A stretch of 64,000 bases of DNA from Limnochorda sp. L945t (GTDB taxonomy: Bacteria; Bacillota; Limnochordia; Limnochordales; Geochordaceae). Position 1 is the stretch's first letter. Each line of letters starts with the position of its first letter. The translations under genes were made by a program, and so were the position numbers. The notes beneath the pieces are model-generated. The model did not search any database, was not told the DNA's origin, and was given only the letters and a program-made list of their open reading frames with translations. The DNA is taken from contig NZ_CP141615.1 of the NCBI RefSeq assembly GCF_035593305.1, positions 1,736,001 to 1,800,000 of the forward strand, written 5' to 3'. Below are positions 1 through 7,604 of the stretch, piece by piece.

Positions 1-861
1 AACCCGCTCGTGACCACGACGTACGGCACGGGCCAGCTCATGCGAGCCGCCCTCGACGCCGGCGCCACCCGTATCCTCATCGGCATCGGGGGCAGCGCGA
101 CGGTCGACGGCGGCGCCGGCATGGCCCAGGCTCTCGGCGCTCGGCTGCTGGACGACGAGGGCCAGCCCATCGACTTCGGCGGCGGAGCCCTTCATCGCCT
201 GGCGCGCATCGACCTCTCGAGTATCGATCCCCGCCTCCGCTCGACCACCATCCTGGTAGCGTGCGACGTCCGCAACCCCCTGGTCGGGCCGGAGGGGGCA
301 GCGGCCGTCTTCGGTCCCCAGAAGGGGGCGACCCCGGCGATGGTACGCACCCTCGACGACAACCTGCGCCACCTGGCGGCCGTCATCCGCCGTGACCTCG
401 GGGTCGACGTGGCGGACCTCGCCGGGGCGGGAGCCGCCGGTGGGCTCGGCGCCGGGCTCGTGGCCTTTTGTGGCGCGCGCCTGCAACCCGGCGTGGAGCT
501 GGTCATCCAGGCCGTCGGTCTCGAGCGTCGCTTGCAGGGCGCAGACCTGGCGGTGACGGGAGAAGGCTCCCTCGACCGGCAGACGCCCTTCGGCAAGACC
601 CCGGCGGGGGTGGGCCGCCTCGCCCGGCGGCTCGGGATCCCCGCCATCGCCCTCGTGGGTGCCATCGGCGAGGGGGTCGACGACGCCGTCCTGGATGCCT
701 GCGGGTTGGACAGCGTCTTTTCCATCGTCCCGGGCCCCATGCCGCTGGACGAAGCCATCCGGGGCGCGCACAGGCTGCTGGAGCAGGCCGCGTGGCGCCT
801 GGGCCGGTGGCTGAGCCGCCGGCCGCCTCGAACGGAGGTCGCTGCCCACGAGCTCCCGTGA
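1..861 (+). CDS. glxK: Glycerate 2-kinase, 3' part (GlxK/GarK family)
   Basis: Phosphorylates D-glycerate to 2-phosphoglycerate in glycerate/glyoxylate metabolism; cytosolic. The reading frame is already open at base 1 (N-P-L, then the family motif TTTYGTGQL), so the gene enters from the left and about 95-100 N-terminal residues are missing compared with the usual length of about 375. Conserved blocks are GIGGSATVDGGAGMAQALG and TGEGSLDRQTPFGKTP, both typical of the PF02595 fold. The GTG at base 10 lies inside a conserved motif and is not the real start. The next frame, a membrane-anchored unknown, begins at about the stop codon, so the two are probably co-transcribed. Confidence 0.9.
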   Translation, partial: NPLVTTTYGTGQLMRAALDAGATRILIGIGGSATVDGGAGMAQALGARLLDDEGQPIDFGGGALHRLARIDLSSIDPRLRSTTILVACDVRNPLVGPEGAAAVFGPQKGATPAMVRTLDDNLRHLAAVIRRDLGVDVADLAGAGAAGGLGAGLVAFCGARLQPGVELVIQAVGLERRLQGADLAVTGEGSLDRQTPFGKTPAGVGRLARRLGIPAIALVGAIGEGVDDAVLDACGLDSVFSIVPGPMPLDEAIRGAHRLLEQAAWRLGRWLSRRPPRTEVAAHELP

Positions 862-1387
862 CCCCCGGGGCGATCGGCCCCTGGACCGCCGCCTGGTCAT
901 CGCCATCGCGTACGGCGCGCTGGCCACCCTCGCCATCGCGCTGTTCGTCGTGCTCCGCTGGCCCTCGACCATCCCCGGCCGGGCCGGGCCTGCCTGGGAG
1001 GACGCCATGGCGGCGCTGATCGGCGGCGAACTGAGCGAGCGGTATCCCGGCCGGCCCATCCTGCTCGTCCCCGTGCTCCCGTTGCCCGGTGGGCCGGCTG
1101 CCCCCGCGGCGACCCGGGGCGTATCGGGGCTGGTGGTCTCGTCCTCGCAGGTCACGCATCTGCACCTGCTGGCCGCGTGGCTGGAACCGGCGTCCCCGGA
1201 CCGCCCTTATCAGGTCGAAATCGAGCTCCGGAACGGCGGGGTGCTGGGCGCGGGAATGCTGCGGGTCACGGGCCGGGGACGCTGGGGGTTCGACGGGGAT
1301 CTCCCCGTCGCCCTGGCAGAGGTGCGGGCCGTTCGCATCGTTCGGGATGGCCGGCCGGTGCTGCGGGGCGAGGCTCTCGCACCCTGA
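860..1387 (+). CDS. Membrane-anchored hypothetical protein
   Basis: Not recognised. The frame is open across the stop of the glycerate kinase and encodes one N-terminal hydrophobic helix (about RRLVIAIAYGALATLAIALF) followed by a soluble domain of about 145 residues ending ...GRPVLRGEALAP. The first GTG that could be called (950) lies inside the hydrophobic segment, so the true start must be upstream. No ATG or GTG is available there; a CTG at 842 (close behind a GGAGG at 834-838) is the only candidate seen, so the start is unresolved. No catalytic motif is visible. The position between a kinase and a CBS protein gives no functional clue. Confidence 0.5.
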   Translation, partial: DPRGDRPLDRRLVIAIAYGALATLAIALFVVLRWPSTIPGRAGPAWEDAMAALIGGELSERYPGRPILLVPVLPLPGGPAAPAATRGVSGLVVSSSQVTHLHLLAAWLEPASPDRPYQVEIELRNGGVLGAGMLRVTGRGRWGFDGDLPVALAEVRAVRIVRDGRPVLRGEALAP

Positions 1388-1425
1388 GCGACGCAGGCGG
1401 AAGCGAAAGGCGGGGAGCCAAGAGC

Positions 1426-2163
1426 GTGGACACCGAGGCGCGCATGGACACCGACACTCAGGCGTTCTTGTCGCTCTTCTTCAGCATCGAGGGCATCCTG
1501 CGTCGCCTGGCCGGCGGCCGGGAGGAGGGCTTCGCGCGCCTCGTCGCACGCGCCCGCGACCACAACGCCGTGGTGCGCCGCTTCGAACAGGAGCTGCGGG
1601 CGTTCAACGAACTGCGCAACATGCTGGTGCACGCGCCGCTCACCATCCCGGTGGCCCGCCCCTCCCCGGAGGCGGTGCGCGCCCTGCAGCGCATCTACGA
1701 CCACCTGACCCACCCGCAGCTGGTGCTCCCCCGCTTTGCCCGGCAGGTGGTGAGCCTCACGGACGACCAGCCGTTCGCCGACGCCATCGAGGCCATGCAC
1801 AAGACCGGGTACTCTCAGTTCCCCATTTACCGGGGGGCCGCGTTCCAGGGCCTGCTGACCGACGGGCTGATGGCCCGGTGGATCGCCGCCCGGCTCGACC
1901 ACGACTTCGCCCGGCTGCTCGAGGTGCCTCTCAAGGACGTCCTCCACCAGGTGCCCGAGCGTAGCACGGTCGCCTTCGTCTCACGCCGCGCCACGGTCGC
2001 CGAGGTACGGGAGATGTTCGAGAGCCACCTGAGGCAGGGGCGCCTGCGCCTCGACGCCGTGCTCATCACCGAGACGGGCGACCCCGACCAGCCGCCGCTC
2101 GGGATCGTCACGCCCACCGACGCCATCGCCATCGTGGCCGAAGACGCCGTCCCACCGTCATAG
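1426..2163 (+). CDS. HEPN-like domain plus CBS-pair protein
   Basis: About 245 residues. Residues 1-90 form a helical region with the stretch F-N-E-L-R-N-M-L-V-H; R-N-x3-H matches the R-X4-6-H motif of HEPN-type folds. From about residue 105 to the end lies a CBS pair (first repeat VVSLTDDQPFADAIEAMHKTG, YSQFPI; second repeat ending PLGIVTPTDAIAIV), a module that binds adenosyl ligands. The start is placed at GTG 1426 because GGGGAG lies 9 bases upstream; ATG 1444 is an alternative. The CBS assignment is strong. The HEPN assignment rests on one motif and predicted helicity. Role inferred: a ligand-gated RNase or signalling protein, or simply a dimerising CBS protein. Confidence 0.7.
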   Translation: MDTEARMDTDTQAFLSLFFSIEGILRRLAGGREEGFARLVARARDHNAVVRRFEQELRAFNELRNMLVHAPLTIPVARPSPEAVRALQRIYDHLTHPQLVLPRFARQVVSLTDDQPFADAIEAMHKTGYSQFPIYRGAAFQGLLTDGLMARWIAARLDHDFARLLEVPLKDVLHQVPERSTVAFVSRRATVAEVREMFESHLRQGRLRLDAVLITETGDPDQPPLGIVTPTDAIAIVAEDAVPPS

Positions 2164-2192
2164 GGCGGCACCTCCTGCTCCAGGGGGAGCCT

Positions 2193-2211
2193 GCCCCTGA
2201 CCGGCAGGGGC
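2193..2211. terminator. Candidate bidirectional terminator hairpin
   Basis: Seven-base inverted repeat GCCCCTG / CAGGGGC with a 5-base loop, in the 58-base gap between two convergent genes (CBS protein ending 2163, VIT1 transporter ending 2222). There is no T-run, so the call is weak. Confidence 0.35.
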
Positions 2212-2221
2212 GGCAAGGGGC

Positions 2222-3016
2222 TCAGGCGAGCCCTCCCAGGAAGTAGCCCACGGCGTAAGCGATGGCGGCCGCCAGGCCTCCGACCAGCAGCATCTCGAGG
2301 CCGGCCCGGTACCAGGGCTTGTACGTCACGAGCGAACGGGCCGACCCCACCCCGAACATGGTCAACAGGGTGAGCACGACCGCCACCTCGAACGACCGGG
2401 CCCTCAGGCCTTCCCACAGGCCCGCCAGCACGAAGGCGAGAAGCGGCACCGCCCCGCCGATGGCAAAGGCCACGAACGTGGCAAGGGCGGCATGCAGGGG
2501 ATCCTTGCGCTCCGGAAGGATGTGGAGCTCTTCTCGCATCATGGTCTCGATCCAGCGCTCGCGGTCGGAGGTGATGGTGCGAACGGCGTACTCCAGCGCC
2601 TCCCCCTCGAAGCCCTTGGCCCGGTAGATCTCCCGGATCTCTTCCCTTTCCCCCTCCGGGAAATGGTCGATCTCCCAGGCCTCCCGCTCCCGCTCCTTGC
2701 GCTCGTAGTCCTGCTGGGACCGGCCGCTCAGGTAGGCGCCCGCCGCCATCGAAAAGCCGTCCCCCAGCAAGTTGGCCAGTCCCAGCACGAGCACCACGCC
2801 CGGCGACAGGGCGGCGCCCGTCACGCCGGCGACGACGGCAAAGGTGGTGACGATCCCGTCCGATGCGCCGTACACCATCTCGGCCAGGTAGCGGCCCTGC
2901 TCCTGCTGATGCGGCTCGACGGCGGAAGTGCGGATACGTTGGGTGTCGTGGGCCTGGCGGGCCTGCTCGACGTCCCCGCGCTCGTAGGCCCGGCGGGCCT
3001 GCTGCAGCCGGCTCAT
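2222..3016 (-). CDS. VIT1/CCC1-family iron or manganese transporter
   Basis: Integral membrane transporter of about 264 residues. Vacuolar iron transporter relatives move Fe2+ or Mn2+ and in bacteria probably export or detoxify them. The N-terminal 45 residues are hydrophilic. A transmembrane pair follows around MVYGASDGIVTTFAVVAG, containing the family signature D-G-I-V-T, then GLANLLGDGFSMAAGAYLS. A charged middle segment rich in E/R/K corresponds to the family's cytosolic metal-binding helices, and three more membrane helices complete the protein. The start is taken at ATG 3016, which has AGGGGAGG about 9 bases upstream; the ATG at 3052 lacks a good ribosome site. Metal specificity cannot be read from the sequence. 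Confidence 0.9.
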   Translation of the reverse strand: MSRLQQARRAYERGDVEQARQAHDTQRIRTSAVEPHQQEQGRYLAEMVYGASDGIVTTFAVVAGVTGAALSPGVVLVLGLANLLGDGFSMAAGAYLSGRSQQDYERKEREREAWEIDHFPEGEREEIREIYRAKGFEGEALEYAVRTITSDRERWIETMMREELHILPERKDPLHAALATFVAFAIGGAVPLLAFVLAGLWEGLRARSFEVAVVLTLLTMFGVGSARSLVTYKPWYRAGLEMLLVGGLAAAIAYAVGYFLGGLA

Positions 3017-3205
3017 CCGGTGGAGCCTCCCCTCTGTCCGGCATGCTTCCACGTCGCCGGCTCACAGTCTTGCTCGCCCGGGGGAGGTCCCAACGAAAAA
3101 CCGGCGCCACCGCCGCCGGGCGGATGTCGCCGGTCTCCCGCCATCTGGTCGAAACGCCACGCGCCCGCCCGCCGGGCGGGCACCTGTCTTGCTGCGGGCT
3201 TGAAG

Positions 3206-3282
3206 TGGCGGGACCGACGGGATTCGAACCCGCGATTTCCGGCGTGACAGGCCGGCGTGTTGAACCGCTACACCACGGCCCC
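3206..3282 (-). tRNA. tRNA-Asp (GTC)
   Basis: Complete 77-nt cloverleaf with encoded CCA. The 5' acceptor GGGGCCG pairs with CGGTCCC (one G-U), the T-loop is GGTTCGAATCC, and the anticodon stem-loop GCCGGCCTGTCACGCCGGC centres on GTC. It lies 25 bases from tRNA-Val on the same strand, probably one transcript. Confidence 0.95.
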
Positions 3283-3307
3283 GCAAATCCGATGTCCGGT
3301 CACGAAA

Positions 3308-3382
3308 TGGTGGGCGGAAACGGGCTTGAACCGTTGACCTCCTCCTTGTAAGGGAGGCGCTCTCCCGCTGAGCTATCCGCCC
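3308..3382 (-). tRNA. tRNA-Val (TAC)
   Basis: Complete 75-nt tRNA with encoded CCA. The acceptor GGGCGGA pairs perfectly with TCCGCCC, the anticodon stem is CCTCC/GGAGG, and the loop CTTACAA carries anticodon TAC. It is upstream of tRNA-Asp on the minus strand. The ISLre2 element lies just upstream of this pair and may have inserted near it. Confidence 0.95.
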
Positions 3383-3504
3383 ACGGCGGCCGGTCGAAGC
3401 CCCCGCCTGCCGCACGGATTATCCCACACGCCCGCCGCCGGTGTCAAGGCAAGAGGCGCCCTGTAGCTGTCAAGTCCCGGTGGGCTCCCAACCCCGCCCG
3501 ACCT

Positions 3505-4959
3505 TCACACCGTCGCCGCCCACCACACCCGGGGGCTCAAACGTCGCCGTAGCTCATCGCCCAGGGCGCTACGTCGAGCTTCGGGATGGCTCAGCAGGGG
3601 AACGTGGGCCTGGAGTCGCTGCTGGACTGCCCCCTCCACGACCCGGCGGCGGATATGGCGAGCCAGGCGTTGCAACACCGGAGCGCAGCTCGTCGCCTGC
3701 CACACCCCGGCCGTCCATTCCGCCAGCCAACTCTCCAGACGCTGCTCATGGCCCAGGCAGCGCAACAGGATCATGTGGTGTGCTCCCCGGCGCGACCAGC
3801 CGCCCCCGATGTGTTTCATCCGGGCGTTGATCAGATGCCGGATCGTCGGCTCCGCCGCCCCCAGACTCCGGGCCACGCGGGGAAGCGGCCGGCCCATCCG
3901 CCGCCAGTCCACCAACCCCTCCCGATGGGCGGCCAGGTAGGCCTTTACCTGCTCGATAGCCTCCACCGGGACGGCCCGGTCCGGGTGGACCTTGGCTTGC
4001 TCCAAAACCCCCTCCAGAGCGGCCCAGTCCCCCCGCCGGGCCGCCTTCTGCGCCCGGCGCAAAAGCCGCGTCTCCCACCCCAGCACCCGCTCCAGCGCCT
4101 CGTTGCGGTGAAAGGGATCCAGGTGCCATTCCTCGATGCCCAGCCACTCCCGGCCCGCCTGGGCCCAAGCGGCTCCGTCGCTGTTGCCCACCAGACGCTG
4201 CACCTGACCCCGCGTATAACGGCTCGTAAAGCGAACAAAACCCCGCTCCCAGAACGGCTCCGTCTCCAGATCCCCACCCCAGGCCTGCTTGCCCTGCAGC
4301 CGAAACCGGCGGCCGCGCGGATCTTCCGCAACCCAGCCCTCGTGCATGACGCCCACCTTGAACTCCCACCGCTTCGCCTTCGCCCGCTGCAGCGCCAACC
4401 AGACCCCGTCCACTTCCACCACCACCGCCGTCGCCGACCGCCCCTCGCTGGCCGGGAGCTCGCCGGTCGCCGCGATGCGTTCCGTGGCCGCCCGCTCCTG
4501 ACTCTCCCGAGCGGCACCGGCCTCCTGCACCCACTGATGCACCGTCTGGGCGCTCACCGGTATCCCCTCGTCTTGCAGCACCTGCGCCGCCTTGCGAAAC
4601 GACATCCGGGTCGCCAGCGCCACCGCCCGTTCCTGCACCAGAGGGCTGAAGCGCTCCTCCGCCGGCAGCCCCAACGCCTTGTCCAGCGGGCATCGGTACT
4701 CCCAGGACCCATCGGCTGCCCGCCGCCGGTACACCCGCCGCACCAACCGGTACTCGACCCCACCCAAGCCCATCACCGTCCGGCGCTGGTAGCCGACGGA
4801 CTCCCACCCCGGCCCCGGCCCCTTCACGACCTCGTCCAGTCCCCGGCAGGCCGCCTCCATCGCCTCTGCCACCGCCTGGCGGACCACTTGCCAGACGAAG
4901 CGCTCCAGATCCTTGAACGACCGGATCGTCCTCGGTAGAATGAACTCAGCTTCCACCAC
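3505..4959 (-). CDS. ISLre2-family transposase (UPF0236)
   Basis: Intact 484-residue transposase. Recognisable family blocks are VVVEVDGVWLALQRAKAKRWE, KVGVMHEGW, GNSDGAAWAQAGREWL and WHLDPFHRNEAL, the last consistent with the RNase-H-type catalytic region of this family. The N-terminal half contains a helix-turn-helix-like segment around MSFRKAAQVLQDEGIPVSAQTVHQWV. It starts with GTG at 4959, immediately downstream on the minus strand of a GC hairpin that encloses the likely ribosome site, which may hold expression down. No frameshift or internal stop is seen, so the enzyme may be active. Confidence 0.88.
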   Translation of the reverse strand: MVEAEFILPRTIRSFKDLERFVWQVVRQAVAEAMEAACRGLDEVVKGPGPGWESVGYQRRTVMGLGGVEYRLVRRVYRRRAADGSWEYRCPLDKALGLPAEERFSPLVQERAVALATRMSFRKAAQVLQDEGIPVSAQTVHQWVQEAGAARESQERAATERIAATGELPASEGRSATAVVVEVDGVWLALQRAKAKRWEFKVGVMHEGWVAEDPRGRRFRLQGKQAWGGDLETEPFWERGFVRFTSRYTRGQVQRLVGNSDGAAWAQAGREWLGIEEWHLDPFHRNEALERVLGWETRLLRRAQKAARRGDWAALEGVLEQAKVHPDRAVPVEAIEQVKAYLAAHREGLVDWRRMGRPLPRVARSLGAAEPTIRHLINARMKHIGGGWSRRGAHHMILLRCLGHEQRLESWLAEWTAGVWQATSCAPVLQRLARHIRRRVVEGAVQQRLQAHVPLLSHPEARRSALGDELRRRLSPRVWWAATV

Positions 4960-5002
4960 GACCCCGCCCTCCCATAGGGGATTGCTCTGGGCGGGGTCTT
5001 TT
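4960..5002 (+). terminator. Hairpin with T-run inside the IS, upstream of the transposase start
   Basis: Ten-base stem GACCCCGCCC (4960-4969) / GGGCGGGGTC (4989-4998) followed by TTTT on the plus strand, so it can act as an intrinsic terminator for plus-strand transcripts. On the minus strand the same stem ends exactly at the transposase GTG and encloses GGGAGG, so a transcript reading in from outside would fold away the ribosome site. Confidence 0.55.
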
Positions 5003-5014
5003 CGTTCCCGGCTT

Positions 5015-5049
5015 CCAAACCCCTCCAGCCCAGGGCTGGAGGGGTTTGG
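5015..5049. repeat. Perfect 17-bp inverted repeat inside the IS
   Basis: Two 17-base arms separated by a single base (A at 5032), reading CCAAACCCCTCCAGCCC and its complement. It lies between the transposase promoter region and the right terminal repeat. No T-run follows. It may block read-in transcription or serve transposase binding; neither is shown. Confidence 0.7.
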
Positions 5050-5127
5050 CTCTCCTACCGGGTCCTGTCAGCTCCCCACTTAAACATTACGCGTAGGGCG
5101 CCCTCCGGCGCCCTCGGCGGGCGGGCC

Positions 5128-5625
5128 CTACTGGGGCTCCTCCACCGCCTCGATCCGGTACTGCAAGGTGCCGGCCGGCACCTCCACCGTCACCTCGTCG
5201 CCGGTGTAGTGGCCGAGCAGCGCCTGGGCCACCGGCGATCGGATGGAGATCCGGTGCTCGCCTGGGTCCGCCTCGGCCGAGCTCACGATCACGTACGACT
5301 CCTCTTGGCCCGATCCCAGGTCCCGCAGCCTCACGCGGCTTCCCAGCCGTACCTGGAGCCTCTGCCTGGCATCGACCCGGCCCTGCCGGGGGTCCAGGAC
5401 CTTGGCCGTCTTGAGCGTCTTCTCCAGCTCCGCGATGCGGCCCTCGACAAAGGCCTGCTCGGCCTTTGCCGCTTCATATTCGGGGTTTTCCCACGCATCC
5501 CCGAAGTCGAGGGACTCCCGGATCCGCTGGGTCACCTCTTTGCGCTTCACCAGCCGGAGGAAGTCGAGCTCTTCACGAAGGCGGCGCGCCCCCTCCGGGG
5601 TCAGGACGAGCTCCTCCTCCAACAT
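5128..5625 (-). CDS. greA: Transcription elongation factor GreA
   Basis: 165 residues, the standard length. It binds the RNA polymerase secondary channel and stimulates cleavage of backtracked transcripts. The N-terminal coiled-coil (about residues 1-75) carries the acidic tip motif G-D-A-W-E-N-P-E-Y, keeping the catalytic Asp and Glu of the usual G-D-L-S-E-N form. The C-terminal FKBP-like domain contains SPVAQALLGHYTGDEVTVEVPAG. The gene is divergent from the Ku operon, with about 140 bases between the starts. Confidence 0.95.
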   Translation of the reverse strand: MLEEELVLTPEGARRLREELDFLRLVKRKEVTQRIRESLDFGDAWENPEYEAAKAEQAFVEGRIAELEKTLKTAKVLDPRQGRVDARQRLQVRLGSRVRLRDLGSGQEESYVIVSSAEADPGEHRISIRSPVAQALLGHYTGDEVTVEVPAGTLQYRIEAVEEPQ

Positions 5626-5764
5626 GTCGCGCCTCCCCTGGTTTCTTCAACCGTTTTCACGGGCATTCTTCGCCCGGAGAGGTGTGGTTTCCTCCCGGCG
5701 CATAGGATGGGCGGCGAGCGGCGTCCGGAACGACCGGACGCCAGCACGAAGGGACGTGAACGAA

Positions 5765-6604
5765 GTGGGCCCCTTCCGCAGCCTGTGGCGGGCAACGGTC
5801 AGCTTCGCCCTCGTAAGCATCCCGGTGAAGGTGTATGCGGCCACCGAAGACAAAGATATCCACCTGCGCCAGCTCCACGACCGGTGTCACTCCCCCATCG
5901 AGTACCGCAAGTGGTGCCCGGTCTGCGATACGGAGGTCCAGCCCGAGCACGTCGTGTCGGGGTGGGAAGTGTCGCCCGGCCGGTTCGTACCCCTCACCGA
6001 GGAGGAGCTCGACGCCCTGCCGCTGCCCGAAGGCCACACGGTGCAGATCATGGACTTCGTCTCGCTCGCCGAGGTCGACCCGGTCTACTTCGAGCGTCCC
6101 TACTACCTGGAGCCTGCCGAAGGAGCCGTACGGGCATACCGGCTGCTGGTTGAGGCCATGCAGAGCACGGGGCGCATGGCCGTCGCCCGGATGGCGCTGC
6201 GCCGGCGGGAAAGCCTGGCCGCCCTGAGGCCCTCCGGCAACGTGTTGACGCTGGAGACCATGCGCTTCCACGACGAGGTGCGGGCCCCGGACCAGGTCGT
6301 CGAGCTTCCCTCCGGCAGCCAACCCACCGAACGCGAGCGGGAGATGGCCGTGCAGCTCGTGCGGCAGCTCACCACCGCCTTCGAACCCCGGCGCTACCAG
6401 AGCCGCCGCCGGGAGGCCTTCACCGAGCTCATCGAGCGCAAGCTCACCGGCAAGGCCGTCGTCGAAGCTCCGGCCCAGCAGCCGCCCCCCGTCGCCGACC
6501 TGGTCGAGGCCCTGAAGGCGAGCCTGCAGCAGACGGACGGGAGCCCGGATGGCACGCGCAAGGACGGGCGACGGCGCGTCGCAGGGGCACGCTCCGGGCG
6601 TTGA
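5765..6604 (+). CDS. ku: DNA end-binding protein Ku (bacterial)
   Basis: Binds double-strand break ends as a homodimer and recruits ligase in non-homologous end joining. The core fold starts at FRSLWRATVSFALVSIPVKVY, the usual beginning of bacterial Ku, and ends at about residue 250; the Lys/Arg-rich tail (GTRKDGRRRVAGARSGR) is the family's flexible DNA/ligase contact region. The start is set at GTG 5765 because GGGA lies 10 bases upstream; GTG 5756 is too close to it. The next gene, the ligase, overlaps its end by 56 bases, giving an operon with dedicated ligase and polymerase. Confidence 0.93.
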   Translation: MGPFRSLWRATVSFALVSIPVKVYAATEDKDIHLRQLHDRCHSPIEYRKWCPVCDTEVQPEHVVSGWEVSPGRFVPLTEEELDALPLPEGHTVQIMDFVSLAEVDPVYFERPYYLEPAEGAVRAYRLLVEAMQSTGRMAVARMALRRRESLAALRPSGNVLTLETMRFHDEVRAPDQVVELPSGSQPTEREREMAVQLVRQLTTAFEPRRYQSRRREAFTELIERKLTGKAVVEAPAQQPPPVADLVEALKASLQQTDGSPDGTRKDGRRRVAGARSGR

Positions 6605-7604
6605 GATGCCCCGGACCGTGCGCCCCATGCTGGCGGAGCTGGCACGCCGCCCCTTCGACTCGCCGCGGTACTGGTTCGAACCCAAGTGGGACGGCCTGCG
6701 GGCCATCGCGTTCGTAGCGGGACGGGAGCCGTGCTGGCTTCAGAGCCGCAGGGGCGTGCGCTGGAGATGGCAGTTCCCCGAAGTGACGCAGGCCCTCGAT
6801 ACCATTGGGGTCCATCACCGCTGCGTGCTGGACGGCGAACTGGTGGCGAGCGGCGAACTTGGCCGCCCCGACTTCACCGCCATCCTCGAACGCAGCCTCG
6901 TGCGAAGCCCCTTGCGGGCCTCGGAGGCGGCCCGCCGCCGGCCGGCCACCTACATGGTCTTCGACCTGCTCTACCTCGACGGGGAGGACCTGCGGGGACG
7001 CCCCTTCGACGAGCGGCGGCGCCGGCTCGAACGGTGGGCGGAGCAGGCCATGGCCGGCACATCCGCCCTGCTGCTCTCCCCTGCGGTCGTGGGGAAAGGG
7101 CGTACCCTCTTCGAGCAGGCCGAGCGTCTCGACCTCGAGGGCGTCATGGCCAAGCTCCGCACCAGCCCTTACCTCGAGGGGCGTCGCAGCCCCTACTGGC
7201 TCAAGATCAAGCGATGGGCCGAGGAGGTCATGTGCGTGGCCGGCTTTGTCCCGGACGGCCGGGAGGGGATGCGATCGATCGCCGTCGCGGCCGAGCGCGA
7301 CGACGGCAGGTGGCAGCTCGCCGGCCTGGTGGGCTCCGGACTCTCGCCGGCCCGCCAGCGCCACCTGCGTCGGGCGCTCGAACCTCTGCGCCTGCCCGCC
7401 CCTGACCCGGACCTGGTCGTCCCGATGATGCCCTCCCCCGTGGCTCCCTGGCGGCGGCGGGATCCGTGGCCCAAGGTGAGTTGGGTCGCCCCGCGCCTGC
7501 AGGTGCGGGTCCGCTACCTCGACCGCACGGAGCACGGGTGGCTCCGCCACGCCTCACTGGTGGACGTCGAGCCGGGCGGCGAACCACAGGGGGAGCGGTC
7601 ATGA
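6549..7604 (+). CDS. ligD: ATP-dependent DNA ligase, stand-alone LigD ligase domain
   Basis: 351 residues. It seals nicks during end joining. Motif I, EPKWDGLRA, contains the adenylated Lys (K46); motif III is VLDGELV; motif IV is EGVMAK; motif V is YWLKIK. The C-terminal OB-fold runs to WLRHASLVDV. The protein consists of the ligase module only: polymerase and phosphoesterase domains of full-length LigD are absent from this chain, and the polymerase is encoded by the next gene. ATG 6549 is used; ATG 6606, directly after the Ku stop, is a possible alternative. Confidence 0.92.
   Translation: MARARTGDGASQGHAPGVEMPRTVRPMLAELARRPFDSPRYWFEPKWDGLRAIAFVAGREPCWLQSRRGVRWRWQFPEVTQALDTIGVHHRCVLDGELVASGELGRPDFTAILERSLVRSPLRASEAARRRPATYMVFDLLYLDGEDLRGRPFDERRRRLERWAEQAMAGTSALLLSPAVVGKGRTLFEQAERLDLEGVMAKLRTSPYLEGRRSPYWLKIKRWAEEVMCVAGFVPDGREGMRSIAVAAERDDGRWQLAGLVGSGLSPARQRHLRRALEPLRLPAPDPDLVVPMMPSPVAPWRRRDPWPKVSWVAPRLQVRVRYLDRTEHGWLRHASLVDVEPGGEPQGERS

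Larger units (their letters stand above)
3463..5075 (-). mobile_element. ISLre2-family insertion sequence
   Basis: About 1.6 kb, containing one transposase gene flanked by imperfect terminal inverted repeats: 3465-3481 against 5057-5073, 14 of 17 matches, core AGCTG-n-CA-n-G-n-CCCGGT. Exact ends are uncertain because the repeat sits near the left edge but may be followed on the right by about 20 more bases. An octamer GGCGCCCT flanks both sides (3455-3462 and 5097-5104) but is palindromic at its core and may not be a target duplication. Two strong hairpins lie between the transposase start and the right end. The element appears intact. Confidence 0.8.

Noticed and set aside
3206..3382. tRNA pair as an integration site of a larger island
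   Set aside because: No integrase gene or repeated tRNA end was seen; only the ISLre2 element is next to it.
3455..5104. GGCGCCCT as target-site duplication of the IS
   Set aside because: The octamer contains the palindrome GGCGCC, common in this GC-rich DNA, and its distance to the right terminal repeat (about 20 bases) does not match the left; kept only as a note.
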